Assembly: GCF_965638725.1 (NCBI RefSeq)
Contig: NC_134949.1
Coordinates: 14,134,951 to 14,198,950, forward strand
Source of the DNA: Aptenodytes patagonicus
Lineage: Eukaryota > Chordata > Aves > Sphenisciformes > Spheniscidae
Direction of reading: 5' to 3'
Length of the DNA: 64,000 bases
The notes under the pieces were generated by a model. The model was not told where the DNA came from. It made no database searches and saw nothing but the letters and a program-made list of their open reading frames with translations. Shown here piece after piece: positions 50,380-61,000 of the stretch. Position 1 is the first letter of the stretch. Each line of letters opens with the position of its first letter. A program made the translations under genes and the position numbers.

Positions 50380-50790
50380 TTTGTCTGAAGCAGATGAAAA
50401 ATTTTTAACAAATGCCAGGAGTAATTTCCACACGAGTCTCCCTCCTCCTGGGCGCTGATGAGCACTAATATTTAATTGAGTGCGGCCCTCTGCCGGCACT
50501 GAGTGGCAGCCTGCCGTGGCTGGCGGCCGGCACGGCCGCTTGCTCTCCTGAGCCTCCCTCCGCTCCGGCTGCAAGCACGTCCCGGGAGAGGACAACCCTC
50601 AGAGCGCTGTATATATGTGCCATCAATTACTGTTATTAACTCAGGCTCAACGCATAGGTCGGGGACTGCAAATCCAAGTGTCACTGGCATAGGAATGATT
50701 ATTACCAGATAATAATTGCTCATTAATATATGCTAATCACTGCTGCATGCCAACATGCTCAATGCACTGAGTGCCAGGCCAAAGTCACTT
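50380..50790. promoter_or_regulatory. Candidate conserved noncoding element upstream of LHFPL3
   Basis: An AT-rich island in GC-rising sequence about 0.8 kb 5' of the CpG island core. It is dense in homeodomain-type cores: TTTAATTGAG near 50470, CAATTACTG near 50625, GTTATTAAC, AATGATTATTACC near 50696, AATAATTGCTCATTAATATA near 50711, and a POU octamer ATGCTAAT at 50730-50737. Such clustering at a neural gene promoter is typical of conserved enhancers. That is inference; conservation cannot be seen from one sequence. A TATATAT string at 50611-50617 lies inside but is far from any visible transcript start. Confidence 0.4.
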
Positions 50791-51611
50791 GACTGGAGCA
50801 GAGCTGCGCTTCTCCACCGGTGCCACCTCACCCACCCACACCAAGAGCTGCTGCCACCGTGGCCCCACGGCTACTTTGCGTTCACGGCGGTGGTCTTCTC
50901 CATGGCCGCCATCCCGCCTCCTGAGGTGAGAAGCAGCCCCTCATTTCTGTGTTCCCCAGCCCCAAGACCTCGCCCTGGCAGAGGTTTGCTTCAGGCGGGA
51001 GACAAGCATCTCTGGGCTCCACCTGTGCCAGGGTGGGAGGTCGCTGCTCACCCCACCACAAGGGATTTAGCAGTTACAGCCCCCTGCTGACGACGGACTG
51101 ATGTTTTGTGAGGGAACGGATCACACAGGTTTTTAAAAGAAACCCCCACACGGATTTTAAACTTTAACATCCGTTGCCTGAACATGTCTCCCAGGACACG
51201 CAGCATGAGCAGCGCTGGGAGCAGCTCAACCACGTAGCCGTTGCCCCGGCCGGGAGAGGCGCGCCGTGAGCCCGCCGGCGGAGGGGCTGAGGGGAGGCGC
51301 CGGCTGCAGCGTCCCCGCGGCACCACGGGGCTCGCCCTTCCCGCCCGGCGGAAGGGCGCCAACGGCCCCTCGCCCCCTCCCCCGCCGCCGCCTCTCCTCA
51401 CGGACGGCGCCTCCGCCGGTCCCCCCCCCACACCCTCGCCGGCAGGCGGTGATTGCGCAGGGCGGCGGGGCGCCTCCGGTCCCGCGGCGGGCGCTGTGGC
51501 GGGTGGCGCCCGGCGCGGCGAGGAGCCGCGGGCGGCGGCGGGAGGGCGGGCTGCGGGGCGGGCGGTGCGCCGCGACCGGCAGCGCTGAGCCCCGATAGGC
51601 GGCGGCGGGCC

Positions 51612-51668
51612 ATGTTGGTGCTGCCGCCGCTGCCGCTGCTGCTGCTGCTGCTGGCGCGGAGCCGCTGA
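51612..51668 (+). CDS. Upstream ORF in LHFPL3 leader, 18 codons
   Basis: A short frame in the presumed 5' UTR encoding [18 protein letters not shown], with stop TGA at 51666-51668. Its ATG has G at -3 and T at +4, a moderate context. It ends 146 bases before the LHFPL3 start. The leucine run comes from a CTG repeat at about 51636-51653, and the peptide resembles a signal-peptide core. If the transcript starts upstream of 51612, this frame could reduce translation of the main ORF. There is no evidence that a stable peptide is made. Confidence 0.35.
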   Translation: MLVLPPLPLLLLLLARSR

Positions 51669-51741
51669 AGCCCGGCGGAGGGGCTCGCCGGCTCTCGCAC
51701 GCAGCGGCGGCGGCGGAGCGCGTCGCGTCGAGCGAGCGAGC

Positions 51742-51800
51742 GGGGAGGAGTAGGAGAAGGAGGAGGAGGAGGAGAGGAGGAGGAGGAAGGGGAGGGGGGA
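51742..51800 (+). repeat. Polypurine (GGA)n tract just 5' of LHFPL3 start
   Basis: 59 bases of G and A broken by one T at 51751, with repeated GGAGGA and a final GGGGAGGGGGGA. It ends 14 bases before the ATG at 51815, so it would lie in the 5' UTR. Such mirror-like purine tracts can form triplexes or, as RNA, G-quadruplexes; both are inferences. Confidence 0.85.
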
Positions 51801-51814
51801 TCTTCTCGGCGAGG

Positions 51815-52283
51815 ATGCCCGGAGCGGCTGCAGGGACGGCGGCGACGGGAGCAGGCTCGTCAGGAGCGGCAGCAGCGGGGATGCTCCCGGCTCAGGAGGC
51901 GGCCAAGATCTACCACACCAATTACGTGCGGAACTCGCGGGCCATCGGCGTGCTCTGGGCCATCTTCACCATCTGCTTTGCCATCGTCAACGTGGTGTGC
52001 TTCATCCAGCCCTACTGGATCGGGGACGGCGTGGACACCCCGCAGGCAGGCTACTTCGGGCTCTTCCACTACTGCATCGGCAACGGCTTCAGCCGGGAAC
52101 TCACCTGCCGGGGCAGCTTCACGGACTTCTCCAGCCTGCCTTCGGGAGCCTTCAAAGCTGCCTCCTTCTTCATCGGGCTCTCGATGATGCTCATCATCGC
52201 CTGCATCGTCTGCTTCATCCTCTTCTTCTTCTGCAACACAGCCACTGTCTACAAGATCTGTGCCTGGATGCAGCTGACCTCGG
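51815..52283 (+). CDS. LHFPL3: LHFPL3 exon 1, partial (LHFPL tetraspan subfamily member 3)
   Basis: First coding exon of a four-pass membrane protein of the LHFPL (GARLH) family. The relatives LHFPL4 and LHFPL5 are auxiliary subunits of GABA-A receptors and of the hair-cell mechanotransduction channel; the role of LHFPL3 is less clear. The exon encodes 156 residues plus one base: an Ala/Gly-rich leader (1-22), [20 protein letters not shown] (23-42), TM1 (about 43-64), and the first extracellular loop (65-113) with W68, GLF 82-84, C87 and C98 in the claudin-like pattern. TM2 (about 115-139), then [16 protein letters not shown], follow. The loop sequence [20 protein letters not shown] identifies LHFPL3 rather than LHFPL4, which I recall as VGDSVSTPKPG. 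The reading frame stays open to 52663, but the exon ends at 52283 before GTGAGT, phase 1. As I recall, the human protein is about 236 residues, so TM3 and TM4 lie in later exons. The start could be Met1 (A at -3) or Met23 at 51881. Confidence 0.95.
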
Positions 52284-52289
52284 GTGAGT
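52284..52289 (+). other. LHFPL3: Splice donor of LHFPL3 intron 1
   Basis: GTGAGT directly after ...ACC TCG G, a consensus donor. Splicing here leaves G as the first base of a split codon, which fits the Ala (GCN) that I recall following MQLTS in vertebrate LHFPL3. Downstream translation in this frame becomes Gly/Arg/Pro-rich and has no family similarity, which supports the boundary. Confidence 0.9.
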
Positions 52290-52417
52290 GGGGGCAGCGG
52301 CCCCGGCGCTCGGGGGGCTCCGTGCCGCCCTGCTCGGCCCTGCCCTCCCCGGCCCCGCAGGGGGGCACAGGCGGCTCTGGAGAAACTTGCGGCGCCGGCG
52401 GCCGCCCGGGCCGGGAA

Positions 52418-52502
52418 GGGGGGGGGGGGGGGCGGGCGGCGCGGGCCCGGGGTGCCCCGCGGGGGCAGGCTGGGGAGGTGATGCTCGGGGGGGGGGGGGG
52501 GG
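52418..52502 (+). repeat. Paired long G homopolymers (G15 and G16)
   Basis: G15 at 52418-52432 and G16 at 52487-52502, separated by GC-rich sequence, within 220 bases of the LHFPL3 exon 1 donor. They have G-quadruplex potential on the coding strand, and so in the nascent pre-mRNA. Homopolymer lengths like these are error-prone in sequencing and assembly. Confidence 0.85.
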
Positions 52503-55500
52503 CGCCGGGACGCGTCAGCAGTGTTGCAGAGCGGTGCCGGTGCCTGCCCCGGGCCGCCCCACCGCCCGCGTGGGTACCGAGCGTGGGCCGAGGTCAGGCT
52601 CAGCCCCTCGCACCCCCCGAGGAGCAGGGGTGCCCGGAGCAATTGTCCGGTTTCGGCCTGTGAACTGAACCGTGAGCATCAAACAGCCCCAGGCTGTCCT
52701 CCAGCGCTTGGTCTATCACTAAAGGTCAGGAGAAAATGGCAGTGGGGGCTGTGGGGACACCTCGAGCAGGCGACAATGGGTGAAGGCAACTGCCAGCCTG
52801 TTGAAGGTTAGTCCTGAGCCCAGGTTTCCGCTTGGTCAAGGCAGAGCCCACTTCGGTTCAGCGGGAGGGGATGGCGAGGTCTTCTGCTGGCCAACTGGAA
52901 GGGCAGCTGAGGTCATTGGATGTTAGATGCATGAATTTTGGTTGGGGTCTGTGCCCCCTGTTCACAACATTTATTTTCCTCTGTATATTAGGAGTGTAAA
53001 GAAAAAAAATTAATTTCAGTTGCTGGTTTTGACACAGAAGGTCTCCCGACTTTATTTGACTTGCCCCATCACATCCAGTGTCTCCCTGGGGAAAGCGCGT
53101 GATAAGAGAGAGGGAGAACACCAGGACATCCCTTTTTGCATTTCCAACAGAGCTTTCCCTCTGAGTTAGTAGAGAACTGGTGATTTGTGTGCAGCTGGGA
53201 GTCAGAGGAGAAGAAAAGAATGGTCTGTAGAGTTGAGATAGTAATAAAATCAGTTTTAGCAAGCTAGAAAAGATCAATTCTTCAATAATTTGGAAAAAAG
53301 GTCTAAAATCAAAGCATACCTTCTACTTGTCCTTCCCAATAAAACCCTGAAATTGAGAAGTTTTGGCTTTGCAGGAATAAGCTGTTAGGGAAACAGAGCA
53401 AAATGTCTCCAAAATGGGCTCACAATCACTTTTTCAGTCTCCTTAATTGACCTACATTCATTTCAATTTCCGAGCAATAATTCTTCTGAGTTGTTTGCTG
53501 AGCAGCTTCAGCATTATTCAATTTGCCACCTAGTTCATGAGGCTTAGTGGAAATTTCTGGTTTGTATGAAACAGCTTTAACTATTTCTCTCTGCGATGCT
53601 GTTTTTATGTGTGTTATATATATTTTTATGCTGTTTCTGTCACTTAAGTTTCCGTATGGTTCTTTCTTTATCACTTGGGGATTGATCTGCAGTCACTTGA
53701 GATTGGTAGATTTTTCCCTGATTCCAGTGAGACTAGGTTTGGGTTCATTATCTCTGCATTGGGAATCCTCTTTGATGCTGGTGGTTACTTAGTCTGTTCA
53801 GTAACACGCGTTCTGATACAGTCTTATTAATTGTACACAGTCATGTCGCTTGGCTCCAGGCAGAGCAAACTGTTTCATCTTTGCACCACTGACGTTTCCT
53901 CGGCTCCATTATGGACTTTTGCTTTCAGCTGTCTCCTCTCCTTATGGCTCCGCTGGTAAAAGGTGGCATGAATATTCACTGGTTTGGTGCATCCTCAGCC
54001 TGTTCTGTTCATGTCCGGTATGCAGTAGGACAGCACAATTTCCAAATCCCTTACACTTTCCACCATCAGAGATAATGATGTTTTATTTATATGGTTCCAC
54101 TCCTTTATGCCAACAGAAGCTAGTGCAAGGTAGATAAAAATGAATCTGATTCCTTTACTGCATTTCTGCACAGGTGAATAATAATGTTTAGAAACCACTG
54201 CATGCAGCTGATCTACAGGAGCCCAACCAGTCTATACCATGCTGCATGTGTGCAGGCGTGACACTGAAGATAGGTTTTCAGGCAAAATAACACAATTTTT
54301 GTCATCTTGGAAGCTGGTAGATGCACTGTTGGCATTAAGAGTCAACAAAATGAGTTTTATGTCAGCAGCAGAATCACTTTTCAGACTTCTTACCTCCAAA
54401 ATTAAAATAATAGGGGAATACATGTATAACCAAGTGGTTATTGGCCGTCTTTCCTGGTTTGTACATGAATGCCCTGGAAGAACTGGAACAATGTTGGGTG
54501 TTGAAAGAGCCTGACTTTGTTGTTTGTTGTACGTTAATTCAGCATTTACCTGACTGTTCATTTCTGTATTACCTCAAAAAAGTTTCCTCAAAGGGAGAGA
54601 AAACTACTAGAAAATCCATATTGGTTTGGGTTGCATCCTTTGAAGGAGAAAGCAATAGTGGTGGGACAGAAGGATGACTTAGAAAAAAATGTGCAGGACG
54701 AGAGTTATAATGAGTTCTGATAGGTTTTCTATGAGCTATGTGACCTACTTCTGTTATTATTTTACTGTTTTGAGAGTATAAGTAATAGGCAATAATAAGC
54801 TTAATACGCTTATCTCACAAATAACAATATAGTAATGTCATCTACATATGCATATAGTTCTGCATAGTACAGGAACAAAATTGAACCTGAAGTAGTAAAA
54901 TCAAAAAGTATGTGAGTATAGCTTTGATTTTGCTTGTTATTATGTACCTTAGCAGTGTTAGCATTCAGTTAGATCATATTATAATACTTAAAACTGATGT
55001 AATTTAAATCTCCTCAGAAGCAGTTTTTTCAATGTGGGATCATGCTTGATTAATGATTGCAAATAAAAAGCTTAGGAACTAATTTCTTTAAAAGAAAGAT
55101 TTTGATCACATTCTGTCCTGCATGAGTCATTAGAAATTGTCAGCATGATATAGGTCTTGTTTTGAAGAGGTGTTTTTTAAATAACGAAAAGATAAACAAT
55201 ATCGTGGACACATGCACTTTCAATCCTCATTGCTGTCTGATCATGTCTATGACATGATTAAGCAGAAAAATCCTAGGAAAAGCTATTTCCTTTGTGTACG
55301 TGAGGACAACATACAGTAGACTCCCTTATGATTTTGCCATGCTTCTTTTGTTCCATGTGCATAATGCTGTCAGGGTACACTTGGTATCTTGAGAGCCAGT
55401 GTTGGCAGCCTTGTTCTCCAGCCCCTAGCCTCCCCTTCTGCAATTTCAAAATTATACATACAAACACTTGCACGTACACTTACTTAATTTGAGCAGCTGA

Positions 55501-56119
55501 ACACAAACACTTAGTGAAAGCATTAGAAATGAGGTATTATTACTCTTTAGTACCCTGCATCTAAAGTTTGCAAGGAACCTCACAAATAGACATTTCTTGA
55601 GATGTATTCCTTTATAAGTTAAATAAATTAAATGGTTCAGTTCTGTCATTGTGATTTTTTTCATTACTAGACATTTGTCATTACTTTTTTTCTCTGCTAG
55701 GCCATTGCAAATTACAGGAAAGAGAAAAGTAGACAAAGCAAAAGAAAGGCATAGAGGTGTCCCATGGACGAGTAGGATGAAACCAATATATATGTTTTTC
55801 AGCAGATGCCTAAGCCCATGCCCACAATAAGAGGACAGCTGAACAAAACAACATAAAACACTCTGCATTTACAGTGCCCCAGAGCAAGGAGTTCCACAGC
55901 TTAATACATGTTGTGTGAAGATTCAGTAGGGGTTTTTTTATGTTTTAAACCTTTTGCCTGCCAATTCATTTGATCCCCCTAGCTCATGTATTGGAAGAGG
56001 CTGTGAACAGGGGACTCCCAGACACCTTCCCTGTGCTGTTCCCAATTACACCTTTGCCGTATCCCCTCAGTTACCTGTTTTTGAGACCTGATGAATCTGG
56101 CTTCTTAGTTATTCCTTAG

Positions 56120-57150
56120 TCGTTAGGTTGTACCATGCCTGCTGCCCTGCCTGCAGCCGTTTCCAGTCTACTGTATCCTTTCAGAGGCAGTGGGACAAGA
56201 ACTACACGCAATATTCAAGACAGACAAACCAGCCATTTATACAGTGGCATAATAATATTCTCTCTTTCATTCTTTGTTCCTTTCCTAGTAATTCCTGATA
56301 CTCACTTTTTCACTGTTAGTGAGCAGTGGGCTGATGTTTTCACAGAACTACCTATTATAACCTCAAGATCTCAGTCGTGAAGCGGTAATAGTCACCTTGG
56401 AGCACATAATTTTGTGTAGTTAGGTTTTTTCCCCTCAAAGAAATGACTTCATATTTGTTTATCTACATTGAGTTTAATTTGCCTTTTTATTGCCTAGTCA
56501 CTCAGTATTGTAAAGTCTTTCTTCATAGTCAGCCTTTATCTTAGCTTCCCTGAATGAATATCAGCAGCAAACTTTGTCACCTCACCATTTACCCTGTTTT
56601 CCAGCTCATTTATAAATAAGTAAGTGAGCAGCTCCCAAGTTCCAGCACAGATCCCTGCAGGACTCCACCATTGACCTCTCTCTGCTTGGAAAATTGACAG
56701 TATTCTCCTACCATCTGTTTCTAATTATTTATCCTTGCAAGGACATTTATTTTTATCCTCTGGGAGTTTAGTTTTTTTAAGACTTATGAATGACAGATTT
56801 ATCAAATGTCTTTTGGAAATCCAGGTGGACTTTGTTAATGAAAATTTCCACGGTACGCATTATTTTTTACTTCTTTGGAGAACTCGAGTAGTTTTGTGAA
56901 AAATGACTTCCTTTCATCACACAAATATGCCACGTTCGTGCACATGACAACATACTCCGTTGTCTTTCATAGTTCTTACTGATTTACATGGTGCAGATAT
57001 CAGTCTTTCTGTGGTTCCCTAGGTTTTCCCTGGACCTGTTTTAAACCGTTTTTTAAAACTGGTTTCATATTGCTCAATTGCCGGTTCTTTGGAGCCAAAG
57101 CAGCCATAAGAGAGAGGTTATTACATGCCACAGTTAAAAGTTCGTTTAAA
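56120..57150 (-). mobile_element. Ancient CR1/L3-type LINE relic in LHFPL3 intron 1
   Basis: About 1 kb of old CR1 read on the minus strand. Plus-strand landmarks, each the complement of an ORF2 block, are ACAAGAACTACACGCAATATTC near 56193, CCTTTCCTAGTAATTCCTGA near 56278 and ACCTCAAGATCTCAGTCGTG near 56360. Further right come TTTATTGCCTAGTCACTCAG near 56485, CAGCAAACTTTGTCACCTCACC near 56565 and TGTCTTTTGGAAATCCAGGTG near 56807. The catalytic FADD box has become FAAD at 56560-56571. There is no intact frame. It is far older than the 3.4 kb copy. It lies antisense to LHFPL3. Confidence 0.85.
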
Positions 57151-57289
57151 ACAGGGAATTGTTTCAGAATGAAAAGGTGAAATTCTTCATTGCAGCTATG
57201 TTGTTGTTTGCCTTTATACTTGAAATCAGTCTGCAGGACCAGGTGACTTTTACATAAGAGTCTTAAAAGGCTTGACCTTGATGCTCTCG

Positions 57290-58090
57290 GAGCCTTTGTT
57301 ACTGCTGTTTGTCAGATCTTGGTATAGGGGTAAATTCCAGAAGGCTAGAAAAAAAAAACAGTCTTGCACCAGCATTTGAGCAGGGTGTCTAGTGGAGTCA
57401 GACAAGGATCTTGTTTGTAGCCTCCGTATCCTTAACAATTAGTTGGGAGAGTAATATACATTTATGGCTGCTGAACTTTGCAGGTGGCACAAAAATTATT
57501 TGTTTAATAAGTTATAGTTATCTGTTTAATAAACTATAGTAAGGATAGCGAATTCCATAGACTGATTTGGATGTCATAATAACCTGGGCTTGCTTCAGCA
57601 GCCTGTGTTTTAATACACCAAATGCAGTGTAAGACTTCTGGGGATCAAAATGTAGGAGGCGTCTACTGATGGGAGAATTATGGAAATTATGTGTTACGGA
57701 AAACAGTTATTTAGAAGAGAAATTAGAGGCTGTGGTAGATGGGCATCTGCATGTGAGCTCTCACTGCAGCGCTGCACTTGAGAAGTCCAATGTGGTCCCT
57801 AAATGTGTACGCAAAAAAATGGGAGACTGCCCTTGCCCACAGTGGTTCCCATGCCCGCTCTGTCCAGGTCAAACATCTGTCAAGACTCCCTTTTAAGTAT
57901 AAAGTAGAGAGGATTTCAGGACTGATTTAAATAAATGAAAGAAGAAGAGCTAAAAGGATGAAATTTCTTGCTATTCAAAAGAAGATTAAAAATTGACACA
58001 TTATGGTGTATGAGGATCTACAGGGGGATATTTCAAGTCATGCAGTGCTCCTTAACTTGAGAGATGTGTTTGGAAGCTGAAGTTACACAA
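57290..58090 (+). mobile_element. Ancient CR1-type LINE relic, sense to LHFPL3
   Basis: Degraded RT and C-terminal region of an old CR1. Recognisable are GTCTAGTGGAGTCAGACAAG with the next GATC (SGVRQGS block, near 57388) and AACTTTGCAGGTGGCACAAA near 57474, where FADDTK has become FAGGTK with the box at 57477-57488. CAAAAGAAGATTAAAAATTG near 57977 (KRRLRGD block) and GGATCTACAGGGGGATATTT near 58014 also match. Middle parts are poorly conserved, so the left edge could be further right or left by 100 bases. Its orientation is opposite to the relic that ends about 140 bases away. Confidence 0.65.
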
Positions 58091-61000
58091 ATTTGCATTA
58101 GTCATGAGGTATATACATTTGTAACCTGTTAAGTTTCATTTGTTAATTATCTTTACAGTGGTTTCTTCTTCACTTAAAGTCTTTGCATAAGATTGGGTGC
58201 CTCTTTCTAAGAGGCATGGCCTAACTCACCAGAAGCAAAGGACCTTAACCAACACTGCTGCCAGCTTTTGTTCCCACCATGTACCCCAGTTGTAAAGCGA
58301 GAGGCACACAGGAGGCCAAAGGGAGAGGAAGACAAGTCCAGGAACATCAAGCAGGTTTTTGAACTGAGTTTCAGCATTGCTGCTGACTTTAATAAGAGCA
58401 TTAACACCCCACCCACAGGTGAGGCAACTGAGGTTATTTAGTCATCTGTGAGCAGTAGCGGGTGTCGGACCTTCAGGGAGAAAATTCTGAAAAATCAGGG
58501 ATACTGAGGCCTCTGACCATGGTAAAATGAGGATTGCTTCCGCGTCTTGGGGAAATGGGGTGCTGGAGCTGTGCGGGCGGGCAGGGACCAGGGAAAGAGC
58601 TGAGTGCTCTGCTTGCCAACAAATAGACTGTCTCATCAAGCCTATAAGGACATCTCCTAATTCAAGCGGGCCTGGTACATGTGCTTCTTTTTCCCAGAGG
58701 AGAAATCATGCTGCCAATATGATTTTCTGTCCATTTGGCTCCAGAGGAAAGTTTCCCGTCTGGCATAATAGAGATCCGCAGTGCCTCCCTCATCCTTGGG
58801 CTGGGAGTGCCCCATGGGAGCCTCTGCTCTGCTGCTGTCACTCTGGCTGCAATGAGTATTGCCATACCGGCTTGGGAAGTGCTCGTGTCCTAATGTGGGT
58901 CAGAAGGTTAGCTGGCTAGGTTGGAAAGATGAAGAACTGAAGGTTTTATTGGGAAGTTGTGGGTGAAATGAGTGATGGGGCTGTGCAGCCTTTTTGGTTT
59001 CGTTACTTTGTTTGAAGTAAACATTTTCATGTATTTCATGCTTTGGGTATAAAAATGAAGGTAAAAGGTGTATCCTGTGAACAGTGGAAATGAGGGAGGA
59101 ATGCTGTGCCCCAGTGCCCCCTCTCCAAGTAATTTCTTTCCCCAAATACCTTGTGCCCACAATGTCAAAAGTTCTTTCTTGCATCCCATCATCCCTTATC
59201 TTTGGTAGCTAAACTCTCCGACTCCTCACAGGCTCTTCATCTGTGTAGTTGACAAGGACACAGCATGTGTTATAGCTGGCAGAAAGCTGTTTGTATGTTG
59301 ATTTGATGTCCTCAAGTTGCCACCTGGATTTGTTACAGGATAAACTATCCCTGTCTTTCCACTGGTAAGAATTTGGGATCCTTTCTGCTCTGCCCAGGAA
59401 CCAGCTTTTTCACAAAACTTGCAGAAGTTTAGTATCTTGGAGGCTTGTAGTGTCAGTCAAATTTGGTTGAAATTGGTCATCAGGCTCAAAATCTCACAGC
59501 CACATCAGTCTTGATCCCAGAGGGAACCTGGCTAAAATGTATCATGTAAGACGTGTGTATCATTTATTTGTATGAGTGATTTGAGATTTTGATAGCAAAA
59601 CTTGTTTTTGAAGGATAAAGGTGTTTTGGGAATGGAGAAGAGATATTTTCTTTTGTTTTAGAGTGTAATAAAAATTTCAGCATCTTATAACTCTCCCAGT
59701 TGCCTTTTATGAACATCCTGGGGGCTATGGTCCACTGTTTGAAAAACACTAAGATAACAGAATAGTAAGATACAAAAGGAAATGCGTGAAGTTATCCAGG
59801 CAATTTGAGGACGAATTCCATTTCACTGAAGAAAAGATGTATGGGAGGGAAGAAAGGAGGGGGGAAAGAAACTGGGAGAAAATTTAAAAGAGGAGAATAT
59901 CACCTATTGAAATGTGGGGAGCTGAGAACTTGAATACTGTTGGGAAAGAGAAATGGGAGTGGGGTTTTGGAAAGCAACTGGTGTTGGCGCAGCTCTACTT
60001 TCTTGCACCTGAAGGGTCTTCACTGGCATAGGATACGGCTGCTGCTGAGTTCGTTCAAAAATTCCTTCTAAAAGTTTAATGAAGAAAATTGCTATGTGGG
60101 AAAATGAAGCCAGGAAGAGGAGAAACATGGATATTATCAGCAGTAGAAGGTATGGAATAAAAGAAGGCTAGATTTCAAACACTGAGGTTATTTTATGTTT
60201 TGAGAAGTGAACCTTTTTAGCACTGTGGTATAAACAGCATTAGCTTTGATCTTGCAAACATAAAGACAGCAAACATATCAGAACAGAAAATCTGTGGTGT
60301 GATCAGACAGTGTGGACTCAATATTTGAAAACTAACAAGATCCACCTGTGAGGAATGGCAGGGTCACAGTAGTGAGGCATCGCAAAGGAAAAAATAAAAG
60401 CATTTTTGCTCAGAAATGGTGAAATGAAAAAAAAGACATAAACAAGTCTAGAGCCTGAAAAGTCTGCAGATTTCGGTAACATCGGTTGCTATCAGCATTG
60501 TTAAAAATGCAGTGGCAGCATGACAGAGTGAATAGCTAGAATATGCATTACTGTGTGGAACAGTGTGCAAATCCCAATTACTAAGAGAGAATTATGGCTA
60601 GAATCCTTAAGAAGGGGAATATAATAGACTTCAAGATCTATCTATTCTAAGAAAGATATTCTCCATCTTCACGTTGGCATTCAGAGATGCAGAAGACTTG
60701 AAACAAGCTGGCCTTAGAATGAGAAGGTCATACGTACCGGGGGAAAGGTTCCTTTATTTTCTCCTTGAGAAGCCAGATGCAAATTTATGAATTTCATTGA
60801 TTTTAAAAGGTAGCTGATGGCCTCTGTGGAGAGCCTCTCTGACACAAGCACATCATGTGCTATTTCAGAGAATATTATTCAATCAAGTAATTGAGACTGC
60901 ATCAGAAGGAGAGATCTACCGAATAAATGGTTTGAAATAAATTATTACAAACAGTTGATGAGTTGTCACACATTCCACTTTCCTTATTTTTCTGGTTATC

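Larger units (their letters stand above)
51225..52640. promoter_or_regulatory. LHFPL3: CpG island spanning LHFPL3 promoter and exon 1
   Basis: Abrupt rise to very high GC with dense CpG, contrasting with AT-leaning flanks. It covers the presumed transcription start, 5' UTR, exon 1 and the first part of intron 1. GC-box-like GGGCGGG strings occur at about 51544-51567 (GGAGGGCGGG, GGGGCGGGCGG), and I see no TATA box in the expected place. This is the usual architecture of a broad, TATA-less, developmentally regulated neural promoter. The exact start site cannot be fixed here. Confidence 0.85.
52284..56119 (+). other. LHFPL3: LHFPL3 intron 1, first part
   Basis: Start of a long intron with no acceptor and exon 2 in view. 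The first 350 bases are still CpG-island sequence with G15 (52418-52432) and G16 (52487-52502) runs. Beyond 52.7 kb the sequence is AT-leaning and I recognise no exon, repeat or RNA gene until the CR1 relic near 56.1 kb. The intron continues past 64000. Confidence 0.75.

Noticed and set aside
49888..50595. 235-codon minus-strand open frame
   Set aside because: No domain, membrane pattern or signal peptide; low-complexity composition; overlaps the candidate regulatory block and other open frames.
50611..50617. TATATAT as a TATA box for LHFPL3
   Set aside because: It is about 1.2 kb from the start codon and upstream of the CpG island, which has the features of a TATA-less promoter.
50755..51090. 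111-codon plus frame with ATGGCCGCC and CCTGAGGTGAGAA, like an alternative first exon and donor
   Set aside because: The translation resembles no protein I know, and a Kozak-like ATG plus one donor-like string can arise by chance in GC-rich DNA. RNA data would be needed.
51860..52642. 260-codon open frame on the minus strand opposite LHFPL3 exon 1
   Set aside because: It is antisense to a strongly conserved exon inside a CpG island. GC-rich sequence rarely makes stop codons, and the translation shows no domain.
52284..52663. LHFPL3 frame continuing past MQLTS for about 126 codons
   Set aside because: A consensus GTGAGT donor occurs exactly where family similarity stops; the rest is Gly/Arg/Pro-rich intron read-through.
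58405..58465. ACAGGTGAGGCAACTGAGG, like the core of a MIR SINE on the reverse strand
   Set aside because: The match is only about 20-40 bases, with poor continuation. It could be chance.
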